A stretch of DNA of 64,000 bases from Aedes albopictus (lineage: Eukaryota; Arthropoda; Insecta; Diptera; Culicidae). The notes beneath the pieces were generated by a model. It saw only the letters and a list, made by a program, of their open reading frames with translations. It was not told where the DNA came from and did not search any database. The first letter of the stretch is position 1. Each line of letters begins with the position of its first letter. A program made the position numbers and the translations under genes. This document shows, piece after piece, positions 45,702-57,115 of the stretch. Where the stretch lies: positions 429,275,265 to 429,339,264 of the forward strand of contig NC_085138.1 of NCBI RefSeq assembly GCF_035046485.1, in the 5' to 3' direction.

Positions 45702-45905
45702 TCAAACCATATGTTCAAAGTACGGTTGAGCAGAAAGTATCAAATTAAGATAGACGTAGTTTTGGAATAACGACCAAAATGTTTCAAATAATATTTTTGC
45801 CCACCACAGTGCAACGAAAAAATCTTTCTCTGTGGTTGTGTAATACGCCCTTTCGTATGCAGAAAATTCACGCACACATTTGCTTGCATCCTCCATAGGC
45901 GAAGA
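45702..45905 (-). pseudogene. Relic of an LTR-retrotransposon RNase H region
   Basis: On the - strand the frame reads A-Y-E-R-A-Y-Y-T-T-T-E-K-D-F-F-V-A-L-W-W-A. This resembles the E-R-N-Y-x-T-T-E-K-E-x-L-A-V-V-W-A block that follows the reverse transcriptase in Ty3/gypsy and related polyproteins. Only about 60 residues remain. The upstream part seems to shift frame. No LTRs found nearby. Confidence 0.5.
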
Positions 45906-46553
45906 AAACTGTAAACAAACATATTACCGACAAGACAAAGTGATAGATTTGATAAATTGAACTGCATTTGCTGCATTCTGCAGCAGTGAAATCCAACTTT
46001 GAAGTACCACAGAGCTTGTATGGGGTGCGAATTGAAGGTTGGTTCAACAAGTGAATCTGGTGAAGTGATAATTGAACGGTGATGGAGAACAAATAAGCCA
46101 GTTTGGCTGTTTTGGTGCGGTTACCTTCGTCTTACACAACACGAGATAAAATGTGAAGTCGTCAGTGAAGTAAAATTGAAACGTGAAATTTTGTATGATT
46201 ATTCGATTTCCAGTACTAAGGAGGCTGATTATCAAGTGTCAACATCTTTTTGATTACATCTAATGCGGCCTTGGCAACATAAGTCGTTATAACGGTAATG
46301 ATTGGCGGATATTATCCGTCTGATGTGACGGGAATTAGCGGTAATGACGAAGTAAATTTTTACTCATCCCGACTTCGAGATTGCGTGCATCAAAACAAAT
46401 TTGAGTTGATGGAGTCAATTTTTAGGACAGTTTGCTTATCTCGTCCGCATTGTTTTGCTTACTGAACAGTCATAGCTGCGTTGTTTAGCTCTTGACTCTC
46501 TGACAACAATATAGTAGCATATATGCATAATCGTTCTTGGATAACAAGCACCC
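45906..46553. other. No recognisable feature
   Basis: May hold more of the same LTR-element relic on the - strand, but nothing I can align by eye. Confidence 0.35.
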
Positions 46554-46869
46554 TACCCGAGCAGAGGAAAATATCAAATTAATAACTACGAAATCACATA
46601 ACCTGTTTTTATATCTTGTGTTGTTATTATTAAATTATCAAGGCATAACTTTTCCATAACAAATTTTGTTGGACAATTTAATTTTGTTATAATCAAGCTA
46701 TTGATATACATTCATTAAATTACATTTCAATAATATGTTTTGTTGAAGTACATATTTTGTTATTGTTGTTCTATTGATCAACTTATCAACAATAGTATAA
46801 TAGTAACAATATTTGAAATTAAAACAACAATTAGACAATTATGACCTGTCCCTTTGTTTTGTTTCATTT

Positions 46870-47220
46870 GTGTATTCAGAAGATTTCTGAACGACTCCTC
46901 TAAAGAATTCCTCAAATAATATTAGGAAAATACTTGAAAATTCTGGAGGAACCCTTCGATGAACCCCTAGAAAAGTCCTAGCAAAATTTTCTTAGAAATT
47001 CCAAAAGTAATTCCTCTGAGAAGTTATTGGAATTCTTGAAAGAATCTTTTGGAATATTCTTGGAGAATCCTTCGAAAAAACTCCTGGTGAAATCCTCAAA
47101 GAATTTGTCAGAGAAATCTTAAGATGAATTTCGGGACAGATGATCACAGGAAATTTTAAGGAAATCTTTGAAGGGATTATATGCAGATGTTTTTGAGGAA
47201 TTTCTAGAGGAGTGTTTGAA
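46870..47220 (+). repeat. 12-bp minisatellite block
   Basis: CTGGAGGAACCC, CTTGGAGAATCC and CTAGAGGAGTGT units in 12-bp steps, within the TA-flanked element. Confidence 0.7.
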
Positions 47221-47505
47221 AATCCGTGAACAGTGAAGTGAATTGTCAGACAAAAGAAGCACAAAACAAGCAACAAAGAAGGCGCGACGATTACCCTTTA
47301 TCCCTACTGGTAACAGATAATGACATGATCTCGAAAATTTTTGTTGCAGACAAAACGGAAGCTGAATTTGTTGCGTACTTTTCAATTATTACGAACGCAA
47401 AGTCGAAACTGTTTGATAAAAGATCTTCAGCAGAGTTACTGTGTTTACCGACTCGAAGTTACCGTTCGAGAATCGCAATGCAAGGCTTAAAATTCTCTTA
47501 GAGCT

Positions 47506-47803
47506 CTTAGAGCAACATTAACGGCGGCTACTATTCGAGCAACCCGCACAGCGCTACCATTTTGACTTAATCACCCTTTTCCACACCGGTAGCAATCAAA
47601 TTAACCACCCTGATTCCTATCGGGAGGGCTGTCATATTCACATAGAATTTTTAGCAGCGCAACTGTTCCGCTACTATATTTGGTCACCCACCCATAGCGC
47701 TACTATTTTGCGAGCGCATCCAGCAGCGACCGGTAAAGTTTGCTGCAATGATGGAGGGCTGCCAAACGGGGTATAGAAGCGCACCGTTAAAGGTGCTCTA
47801 AAC
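47506..47803. mobile_element. 298-bp TIR element (TTAGAGCAACATTAACGG ends)
   Basis: TTAGAGCAACATTAACGGCG at the left and GCGCACCGTTAAAGGTGCTCTAA-type sequence at the right form imperfect TIRs. The interior has a repeated AGCGCTACYATTTTG motif (about 47551 and 47697). Non-coding. Confidence 0.7.
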
Positions 47804-47939
47804 TCGTGGAGTACGATGTTTATCCTATTATTTTCAAGTTGGGACAAACTTATGTCGCATTTGGTGGATTGTCGCAACAAATACAGGTTGCGACATTGTC
47901 ATTTTTGTTGTGCGATGGTTGAATTTTGATTCACTGTCC

Positions 47940-48260
47940 ATGAAAGATTCCGTAGAAGAGCTCCCGAAAAAAAATATGGAAGATTTTTTAGATCTAATTA
48001 TGGAAAAGTTTATGACGAAATCTGTCGACGAATTTGTGGAATTATAGGAGAAATTCCTGAAAAAAATCTCAGCGAAGCCCTTGATAAGCACAGAAGAAAT
48101 TTCTGACTGAATCCTCGAAGAAATCGATGGAGGTATTTCAAAAAAAAAAAATATTGCAGAAATTGATGGTGAAAGTCCTGAAAATCACCAGAGGAAGTTC
48201 AGGGGAAATTTTAGCAATTTTTTGGAGAAATCTTTGTAGAATCCAGGAGGAACGAGCGAA
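47940..48260 (+). repeat. 12-bp minisatellite block
   Basis: AGAGGAAATTCC-like, GAAAGATTCCGT and GAAGAAATTTCT units with 12-bp spacing, very diverged. Confidence 0.6.
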
Positions 48261-48704
48261 ATTCTACTCCGAAACAATTAAAGCAGAACAGTTTATAATA
48301 TACAGCTGTAAGGCGAAGCTCGTATTATTTGAAAATAAATAAATTACTAAATTTCAATTATCTTGCGTGGTAGTGAACCAACTTCAAATCTCTCAGAATG
48401 AATTAAAAACTTAATTTGATATCAAATAACAAATTTCGCTCTCTGATCAAAATGTGTTATTGAAATATTTATCAAATTCACTGTTATTAAGTTGTTATTG
48501 AAACTAACAAAACTTAATAACTTGGTTTTCCATGAACTTTTTTTTTTACGATATTTGTTATTTTGCCGCTTATGATAGACAAGTTTATAACATAATATGT
48601 TATGTTAATAACTTAAAAATAATCGATTCTATTATTCAGTTATTTTGCCCAAATAACACAGCTTCTTATGCTGTTGTTATTCGTTTCTGCTCGTGTACCA
48701 CTAC

Positions 48705-48960
48705 ACTTTGAAGTTCCACCTTATTGCAGTTTTTTTGCTAATTCTCAGAAGGTTCAAAAGATATGACAATCACTAAGTTCGCTTACCCTAATATGCTGAC
48801 TCAGCTTTGCTAGGCAACCGAACGTTTCATTTTTGCAAGCTGAGCATGAACATGTCGTATACGTCACGCAGTAAAAATTGTGCTAGTCATGCTGATAAAA
48901 GCTTCATGTCATTTGTTTCCATAGATAAGTACAACAGTATCAAATTGGACAGAGATGCAT
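48705..48960 (-). repeat. Second copy of the dispersed repeat seen at 35035-36690
   Basis: Its complement reads GAGAATTAGCAAAAAAACTG at one end and ATGACATGAAGCTTTTATCA at the other. It is continuous across the point where the copy at 35212 is interrupted by the LINE, so it serves as an empty-site reference. Confidence 0.75.
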
Positions 48961-49379
48961 ATCAATATGGCCAACATTTATAGCATCGCTCAATCTATTT
49001 TCCAAACACCAGCTTGAAGATCTCTTAGCAGCACACTTAACGTGTGCGTCTCCGGCAAAGTTGTTCAGTTTGAAATATACAACTCCAAAATTGCATAACC
49101 TACTTATTTTAAAAATAGCTCAAAAATAAAATTATATTATCAAAAATCAGTTTGATTTTTTTTGAGCTTATTTTGATATGTTCATTAGAATCCATGTGAA
49201 ATGAAAATATTTCCTGACGCAGATATGTCAGATATTAATTTTGTAGAGAAGTTGGTGGAATATTGAATTCAAAAATTCAATGAAAAATTCAAAAAACTTC
49301 AAACAACATGAAAGTAGACAGCAGTGGAAGCGATTTCCATTTTATGTGATACTGGGAGTGATAAAGCAATTTCGGAAAA
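48961..49379. other. No recognisable feature
   Basis: AT-rich, without tandem or inverted structure that I can support. Confidence 0.4.
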
Positions 49380-50880
49380 GTCCGTTTAATCTTAGAGAAA
49401 CCCCTGCAGAAAATCGCTAGATAAATTCTTTGATAAATCTCTGGAAGAATTTTTGAGAATTGACTGGACGAATCGCCGTAGAAATCCCCAGAAGGACTCT
49501 TGAAGGAATACCTAGAAAAAATCCCTTAAGAAATGCCGTTAGATACCCTAAGAGGCATTTCTACCGTGGATACAATAGCATTCCTAAATATCTTGGAAGA
49601 ATTCATGGAATAATCATATAAGGAATTTCTGTGCAAACCCCAGATGCAAACAGAAGTTTCTGGAGGAATTTTAGCACAGAGCGTTAATGATTAATCATAA
49701 ATTTAATCATGATTAATAATTAATGATTAAGATTAATCAAAATCATTAATCATAATCACAAAAAAATCTCATTTAATCATTAATCATTAATCTTAATCAC
49801 ACTGTTTTTGCAATCTAATCATTTATCAGTAATCATAATCAACAGAAAAAATATTAATCGAACATTAATCATTCATCACCAAAAATGATTCATCACATAA
49901 AATATATGATGCAATTTAAATTGGTTCAAATGCTGTTCTAAATAATATAATTTATTATTCTTTCTTCAAAACTCTCCCGGACAGAGTTACCTTTTACTTT
50001 TGAAACTTCAAAAACATGTTAAACAATAAATATATTTTAATCATTTCCATTTTTTGTGATTGATTAATCATGATTAATCATGATTTTTAATCAATGAGCC
50101 GTTTTTAATCATTAATCATAATCAATAATCACAGATAAAACCAATTTTAATCATTAATCATAATCTTTAATCATCCTCAAAATCAAATTAATCATTAATC
50201 ATAATCAATAATCACCAAAATTGTAATTTTAATCATCAATGATTAATCATGATTAAATTTTTTGTTAATCATGAACGCTCTGTTTTAGCATGTGTAACTG
50301 GAGGAATCCTAGTCAAAATTTATAGAAGGTTCACAGCAAGAATCCATAGAAAAAACCTCAAGGAATAAGATATTAGGAGAATATTGGAAAAAAAAACCTG
50401 AAAGCATCCCAGAAAGAAGAAACAAGCAGGGATTCCTGGAAGAATTCAACCAGGAGTCTCTGAATTTGTCCTGGTGGAACCCTATCCGGTATTCCTGGAA
50501 AAATCCTATTAAGATATTTTGGAAAAAATACGTGGACGAATCGTTCCGGAAATCTCCCGAAGGACATTTCTAAGGAATCTTTCGAGAAACCACTGCAGGA
50601 TTTTTTCTAAAAAAGTCTGCGGATGACATCCTGTAGAAATGCCATCAAAATGTGCTCAATATATTCCAGCAGAAACTTGAGTGAATCTTAATAAATACTC
50701 CTTGAGATATTAGAGCATTTTTGTAGAGATCCTAGCAGGAATGACTACAAGAATCTCAGTAGATTTTTTTTTAGCGGAATGACAGAATGAATCGTTGGAA
50801 ATATCTGGAATTCCTTGGGTAAATCCACAAAAAAATCACAGGTGAAATTCCTGGAGAGATCATATCAAGGATACTACGTA
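49380..50880 (+). repeat. 12-bp minisatellite block split by a hAT element
   Basis: Units such as CTGGAAGAATTT, CTGGAGGAATTT and CTGGAAGAATTC from 49380 to 49676 and again from 50283 to 50880, with the hAT element between them. Confidence 0.75.
49669..50290. mobile_element. 606-bp hAT-type element built of TTAATCAT repeats, exact 8-bp TSD
   Basis: The element is 49677-50282. TTTTAGCA occurs at 49669-49676 and 50283-50290. Ends CAGAGCGTTAATGATTAATC and TTAATCATGAACGCTCTG. Apart from an about 130-bp AT-rich core, nearly all of it consists of TTAATCAT, AATCATAATCA and ATGATTAA units on both strands. No coding capacity. Confidence 0.93.
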
Positions 50881-50967
50881 ATGCCGGCAACGTACAGGAT
50901 CTGCTGGAAGCTGGCGGTGAAAGGTGGAAGGTAGAAGGGGCCTCGATAAGGAAAGGAAAGATCAGGT

Positions 50968-51134
50968 TAAGGTTCGTTCATTAACCCACGTAGACTTTTT
51001 GGGGGGAGGGAGGTCTGGCCAATGTCTACGCTCCATACAAATTTTAAATTTTTTAAATGAAGAAGTCTGCGAGGGGCGTGGGTGGAGTCTGAGATGACCA
51101 AATTTTGGTCTACGTGGATAACGAACGGCCCCTT
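50968..51134. mobile_element. G-rich MITE (CACGTAGAC ends)
   Basis: GTTCGTTCATTAACCCACGT, then AGAC, at the left pairs with GTCTACGTGGATAACGAACG at the right. The interior has TTTGGGGGGAGGG, CATACAAATTTTAAA and GGGGCGTGGG. It belongs to the same structural group as 13776-13950. Confidence 0.82.
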
Positions 51135-51877
51135 AGAGTAGGATTAAGAATGTGGGAATGTGTTGAGAAGAGTCCGGAAAAGTCCGGGAAGTGTAAGAAG
51201 AGTAAGTGGCCGGAAAAGTCAGGAAACAAATGCGTAGACAGTACGAAGATACCCTGGCCGCGATTCACTGGTCAAGAAGCAACCCGACCCTAAAGTGTTG
51301 TTTCGGGCAGTCTCAGGAAGGTTTTCCTCTTGAGCTAGTCGGCAGTTACAGTATTTCATGACAATCTCCATCAGGAACCCCTGGGAGTGTATTCTGGAGG
51401 AATCTCAGAAGAGCCAGATATTATAAAGATAAGAATCTTGTTTATACATAATATATTGTTTCAATAGGCAATGGTTTGATTAATTTTACTAATGTATGTT
51501 CTTACATATTTTTAAATATATGATACGGTCGATCGGGTGTCATTGAGCCAAAGCGGGATGACATTGGGCCGCTATTCCGCATGTTTAGAATACGACGGGA
51601 ATGCAAAATGTGTGCTTGACTACTAGAATACAAAATTCCAAGATACTTGCATTCACCGTTACCCTCTAGACCCGATGTCATCCCGAACGACGGAATACTC
51701 AGATGGAAAACAATGTAAGAAAGGCTGAAACCCACTGTTGGATAAAAAAAATACTTTTAGGGCGATTTTCTTTTCAAAATATACATACATTTAAAACAAA
51801 ACTCTGGAAAAAAATGTTTGCCATGATACAACATAACGAAAATAAAAATGCAGTTACGTTATATCGAGGTATGAGTG
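51135..51877. other. No gene; weak inverted repeat at about 51523-51700
   Basis: GATCGGGTGTCATTGAGCC then GGGATGACATTGGGCC near 51530-51575, and GACCCGATGTCATCCCG near 51668, could be the ends of a small TIR element. The pairing is imperfect and no TSD is evident. Confidence 0.35.
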
Positions 51878-52459
51878 TACACGCAGAAAAAAATAAGTTA
51901 AAATCAAAAATATTTGAGGTAAATTCAAATAAATTGTCAATTTGTTCAGGCCACAAAAATAATGTTTGGAGCAAATCGAACGTCACATTTGAAGCAAATG
52001 CATTCCATGTTTGAAACAAAAATGCATCTTCAGACAGATTATGTTAGAAATAAATGTAAATATTTTTGTTCCTTCTTTGTGGCAGGTTTTCCTATTAAAC
52101 TTATACAGTCATTTCCTTCGCTGGAAAAATCCACTTCTTGTGTTGTACATTCAATGCCAATATCATGCATACATCTATTAGATAACATACGCTCCCGAAA
52201 ACAACGGGATGTCGTAGAGACTGTCGGTGAACCTTGCCTTTTTTGCAGGAGGAAATCTTGTTCGATAATGCAGCTGGAACTTGTGAGTTTTGTTTATGTT
52301 CTCGACTGCGGAACGGGGGGCTTCTCAATGGGTATTGTCAAAATAAATGTGTAATTGAGTTAGTTTTAAAAATTTAAAATTTAGTTTTAAACATTTTATC
52401 AGTTTAAAACATAAACATGAATGTTTTTGTTTCGAACAAACGAAATTTGTCTCCGTGTA
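51878..52459. mobile_element. 578-bp TA-flanked element (CACGCAGAAAAAAA / CTCCGTG ends)
   Basis: The element is 51880-52457. TA at 51878-51879 and 52458-52459; CACGCAG and CTCCGTG are complementary but for one base. The central 52080-52330 is of higher complexity than the AT-rich ends and is open on both strands, including a - strand stretch containing C-M-H-D-I-G-I-E-C-T-T-Q-E-V-D-F. This may be captured sequence. No domain recognised. Confidence 0.7.
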
Positions 52460-54430
52460 TCTCAAAAATAATAAAATACGCCTTTCTCAATTTTTGACAG
52501 TATGTTTGCCAAGTATTGCTTTATATTTGCAAATTTTTTTAAGTTGCAATTTTTAGCGCTTTGGAAATAATTAAAGTTAAAAATCACAGATTTATTTCGT
52601 TTTTTTAATTTTTCTTTTCTGTGATGTTCAATATCTATAGATATGTCTATATTTGTAATATTGTCATACAGGACCTACTAAACTACAAATACAGAGCAGG
52701 TCCATGAATTTGTCGTTCATTTTTTGCGCTTTTATTTATGAAACACATTTGGCAGAATATATGTGCAAAATATGATAAATTTATCAACATCGTGAACTAC
52801 ATAAGCAGATTTTTCATATTTTTTTTGTATTGAACAAATTAACCTTTACATGATTGGATATTAAATCTTCAAGTATTAGTGTTCCTTAATAAAGTTTGAG
52901 AATATTTCATCCACTATTCTTTGAGATATAGAGCATTGAAATTATGTTCAATAAACGGTCAAGTTTTACTGAAAGTTTTAGAACTTTTAGAAAACTTTTT
53001 CGACCTTGCTCCAAATTTCACCAATGGAGCTTCAATATGTAGTTTATGATTAATCAAAATGTCAGCGATTTTGATTGACGCATAAAAAAAGTTATTAACA
53101 TTTGAGTAAAAAAAAATTGGCGAAAAAATTGCTGTACGGACAATTGTTTGATACACTGTACTTTCAGTGATTGTAGTCGATTTTTTATCACCGCAAGGTG
53201 TGTAACCCCTTTAACGTATTTGTTTTCCTGAAAATTAAAATTTAATATCTTTCAGTCGCTATTTTTTTTAATAGGCCAACTGTTTCAAAAGTTTTATTGT
53301 TTTGAAATTTTAATTTTTAAAAAACAATGTTTTTGAAACCACTAACAATTTTAGTACGAATCCTGCCAGAAACATACAAACGATTCTGCAACACATTTTA
53401 TAGACTATTTCCAGGATTGTCTTCTAAAGTAATCCCTCACAATGTGTTCCAATAACTTTGTCAGTTTTTAACAGAAATGCGGAAAAAGCTTCTGATATTA
53501 CAAGTTTTGTTAGAAATAGTTTCTGGCAGAAATGAGGAAAGAGTTTCCAATAATACAAGTTTTGTTAGAAATAGTTTTTAGAATTCCGTAAGATTTTCAA
53601 AGAATTGCACCAATATTTGTTCAATGCATCATTTCAGGTAAGAGGTAAATAGATTTCCAAAATTGCATATAATATTATTTCAAACGATTTTAGAATGTCA
53701 AAACATTCAAAAACTCCATACTTTACTCACATAACACACCGTGTTCTGTAGCTCTGTTGGCCGAATGTTACTCTGCCAAAACTAATTTTCCAGATTATAT
53801 ATTGTTTTGCAGAAGCTGTATTGATTTCTGATCCGATATTAATTCTAAACCCCGAGCGAATCAAGTTGATGGAAATAAAGCTAATGAGATAGTACGGTGA
53901 TGACGATGACACGCTGCTGACGTTGATAATAACGATGACGCGGCAAAGCTCTTTTCCTCTTGATACGACAGCACTTTTCTGCGCTTAATACCCATCTCAT
54001 TCATTTAGGTACTCAATTCACGAATAGAATAGAATATGTGCGCTGGAACCTAATCAACCACGGAGACTATCCATCCAGCCGTGACCATAGACCTGATGGC
54101 CTGCCTGCCTGTAGCTCTTTTTCAAGCGGGAGCGCATTACATCGGACCAGATAACACAAAGGAATCCTCTGTTGCATAGGTACCTACGGTACGAACGACA
54201 GGCGAATTCTCGTCACGTTCGACGTGGGCCAGGATTTATGCACTCATGCTGATGATGTATGAAAGCACTATGTCGATGGAACGTTTTGAGTGGACAGACT
54301 TCATCGTCGTCGACGTCGTTGTCGTCGTTGTCGTCGTTCGCGGCAGTAATCGAGCAAGCTGCGAATGGAATAACGGGTGAAACGTAGGACAAAAGACTGA
54401 ATAAAGCGCAGCGATTATAGCCTATACGCC
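52460..54430. other. AT-rich, no gene; microsatellite near 54300-54335
   Basis: 52460-53720 is AT-rich and unrecognised; AGTTTTGTTAGAAATAGTTT is duplicated near 53501 and 53558. 53750-54430 is of higher complexity, with a GTCGTCGTTGTCGTCGTT tract at about 54305-54340 whose complement yields an aspartate-rich open frame of no significance. Confidence 0.4.
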
Positions 54431-54660
54431 TAGGTTGGATGACCTTGACCAGCAATTAATTCTGCACTCGTTGCCAACTGGTTGGAGATCTTTCGTTTTT
54501 ATTTTTGGAGCAGGTACTACCTCAACTGGGAATGAAATGAGGAAGTGGATGCTTTCATTGAGAAGCTGCGAATATCAGCCCAGTGGAATTGATATACGAA
54601 CAGGAAGTACAAGCTAGATTGGCAATTGCAGGTCAACGACAAATAAGCGGTGATACAATT
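54431..54660 (+). pseudogene. Possible relic of a Ty1/copia gag
   Basis: The + strand encodes D-L-D-Q-Q-L-I-L-H-S-L-P-T-G-W-R-S-F, reminiscent of the L-x-S-L-P-x-S-W segment of copia-type gag, with E-V-D-A-F-I-E-K-L-R in a second frame downstream. Only a short match, judged by eye. No LTR seen. Confidence 0.3.
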
Positions 54661-55021
54661 TCAATGTCAAGCTCATGACAACTCTGAACAAATCTGATCT
54701 GAAGTACATGCACTTGCATGATATATGCAAGTCATCATTTTCAGACTCAATTTTGTTGCCAATCCCAGTTTGATGAATTGGATGTCCTGAAAGAAAGAAC
54801 TTACTTTAACATTGATTTAGTGCAGATTAAGTGCAGGTTAAGTGATGTTGATCTTCACTTCACACAAATTGTTCCCGCTCAACAATAAAGCTTTTGAAAA
54901 ATACTTCAAATTCCAACTAATTCTGCATTAAATTAACCAGCATTTTTTCATATATTCATCTAAGACCTCGTCTGGATTTGCCCCTGGAGATACTGCAGAA
55001 ATTCTTTCAAATTTCATAAGA
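54661..55021. other. No recognisable feature before the gap
   Basis: GTGCAGATTAAGTGCAGGTTAAGTG near 54822 is a short direct repeat. Nothing else supported. Confidence 0.4.
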
Positions 55022-55521
55022 NNNNNNNNNNNNNNNNNNNNNNNNNNNNNNNNNNNNNNNNNNNNNNNNNNNNNNNNNNNNNNNNNNNNNNNNNNNNNNN
55101 NNNNNNNNNNNNNNNNNNNNNNNNNNNNNNNNNNNNNNNNNNNNNNNNNNNNNNNNNNNNNNNNNNNNNNNNNNNNNNNNNNNNNNNNNNNNNNNNNNNN
55201 NNNNNNNNNNNNNNNNNNNNNNNNNNNNNNNNNNNNNNNNNNNNNNNNNNNNNNNNNNNNNNNNNNNNNNNNNNNNNNNNNNNNNNNNNNNNNNNNNNNN
55301 NNNNNNNNNNNNNNNNNNNNNNNNNNNNNNNNNNNNNNNNNNNNNNNNNNNNNNNNNNNNNNNNNNNNNNNNNNNNNNNNNNNNNNNNNNNNNNNNNNNN
55401 NNNNNNNNNNNNNNNNNNNNNNNNNNNNNNNNNNNNNNNNNNNNNNNNNNNNNNNNNNNNNNNNNNNNNNNNNNNNNNNNNNNNNNNNNNNNNNNNNNNN
55501 NNNNNNNNNNNNNNNNNNNNN
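55022..55521. other. Assembly gap, exactly 500 N
   Basis: Placeholder gap. Its right edge falls inside the left TIR of a hAT element. Confidence 0.99.
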
Positions 55522-56682
55522 TCTCAAACTTTTTTAGCTTGCGACCCACTTTTCATTTTCATAGAATTTGGCGACCCCCTAGCACGCACAGACTGACTTT
55601 TTGAATACATATATTTTATCACTTTCGTAGGCTTTAATCCACTACCGTTAAGCAGTTTTCGAAATCGAAATAATATGTTTTTATTTTTTTTTATTTTGAA
55701 AAATCTACGTAAGGTTGAAGTATCCAAGTTTCCATGTTTCTTTTATATTTAACCAGTCTGGCTCCAAGCAGCACCACAGAAAAAGTTTTAGGTATTCTTA
55801 TATGAATTCTCATATGAATATTAAATATTTCTTCTAGGAATAAATAAAAAAAATCTACAAACTCTTTAAAGATATAGTGGCAACTTTGTGCTTCTTCAGA
55901 AATTTAACCTTTCAGGACGCGCGTCATCAAGCAACCGAAACTGCACCGCGCTAGCGCTGCATACGACGAGCGAGGTTTTTTTGTAGTGTTGTACTTTTTA
56001 CAACATCGCGCACGCTGAAGGGTTAAAATCAAAATAAAAATGAAAGATCGGGATGAAAATGCTATAAATATTGACAGCGAGTCATACACACTATTTTTAT
56101 ACAAATCATTTTTCAATTGTTTTGATTTACGTAAAAGTGCAGATTATCGACTTTCAGCAGAAATTTACCAAAGTTTAGCCCTACTTAAGTTCGTTAAAGG
56201 TAAGGTTTTTTGTCAAAGTTTGGTATTTTTTGCCGTATTTTGATATTTCTAATTTTTTGATATTTCAACTGTTGAAATAGGCGTTTAAAACTAGCTGTAA
56301 ATGCAAACTTAAAGCAACAACCTAATCTCAGTTTTTCAGAACAAAAGTAAAAGCTAAAAGTTTACCCAAATCTTAAACCATCTGATTGAAAAGTCATTGT
56401 TCTAGAATCGATTTCAGAACGCAGACAGTAGTTTCAATATTCATTATACTCCAGATTAAGACTTATAATATAAAATATTGTATAGAATTAACGATAACCT
56501 TAATTTCTAGAAATAACTCTGCCGATTCTCCAAGGGAATATTTTTAATTGGAAAATGTTTAGCTGACATAAGTAAACAAGAAATTTATTACAATATCGCC
56601 AAAACCTTCGCGACCCACCAAAAATCAGCCTGCGACCCACCAGTGGGTCGCGACCCATAGTTTGAGAAACGCTGTCCTAGCT
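55514..56682. mobile_element. hAT-type element, left tip hidden in the gap
   Basis: The right end reads AGTTTGAGAAACGCTG, ending at 56674, followed by TCCTAGCT as the expected TSD. Directly after the gap TCTCAAACTTTTTTAGC continues the complementary TIR from its ninth base, so the element should begin at about 55514 if the gap size is right. GCGACCCAC motifs repeat near both ends (55541 and 56590-56655). A TTAA MITE lies inside (55904-56026). No transposase seen. Confidence 0.85.
55904..56026. mobile_element. 115-bp TTAA-flanked MITE inside the hAT element
   Basis: The element is 55908-56022. TTAA on both sides; ends CCTTTCAGGACGCGCG and CGCGCACGCTGAAGGG. The interior includes CGCGCTAGCGCTGC. 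A similar left end occurs at about 9775. Confidence 0.88.
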
Positions 56683-57115
56683 TGTAATTTTCGTCTTAAA
56701 ATTGATATTATCAGCTCTGCCTATAAGTTGAACATTACGTCGGAATAAGTGTCATAAAAAAGTTTTCCAATTCGATGATGACTGTGATAAAATTCTAGTT
56801 TTTTTCTAAATAAATCATTCTCAGTATTCAGAAACTTATCGACTTGCGTCGACGGAAAGTTCATTAGTAAATATTCGACGAGAAAGGCAGCATCATGACC
56901 GCTAGGTGGAATTATCTGGGTTTTTAATATATAGAATGAGAAAATCTCCTGATCAGATACCCAAAAGGTGGTTCCTCGAGTTATGTGAGTTTCGACCCAC
57001 TAAAAACTTATTCTCTCTCTTCCTTACCTTCGCGGTATGCCTGTTAGAGAAGATTGCGAGAAGGGGGAACCGTACATGTGTACTGTCTATTCGTTAGCGT
57101 TCCAACAGCTACCGC
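56683..57115. other. No gene; end of the 32056-type repeat near 56880-56910
   Basis: ACGAGAAAGGCAGCATCATG, then ACCGCTAGGTGG, matches the right end of the repeat at 33080-33112. Nothing else recognised. Confidence 0.45.

Larger units (their letters stand above)
46554..48697. mobile_element. 2.1-kb TA-flanked element with short TIRs and AATAACA-rich arms
   Basis: The element is 46556-48695. TA at 46554-46555 and 48696-48697. Left end CCCGAGCAGAGGAAAATATC, right end GTTTCTGCTCGTG. The outer 300 bp on each side are rich in AATAACA/TGTTATT. The middle contains two 12-bp minisatellite blocks (46870-47220 and 47940-48260) and a separate TIR element (47506-47803). No transposase is visible. The short TIRs leave some doubt about the pairing of the ends. 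Confidence 0.65.

Noticed and set aside
54213..54455. Aspartate-rich open frame on the - strand
   Set aside because: Translation of the GTCGTC/GTCGTT microsatellite.
54928..55549. Two open frames of about 180-200 residues across N
   Set aside because: Created by the second 500-N gap.
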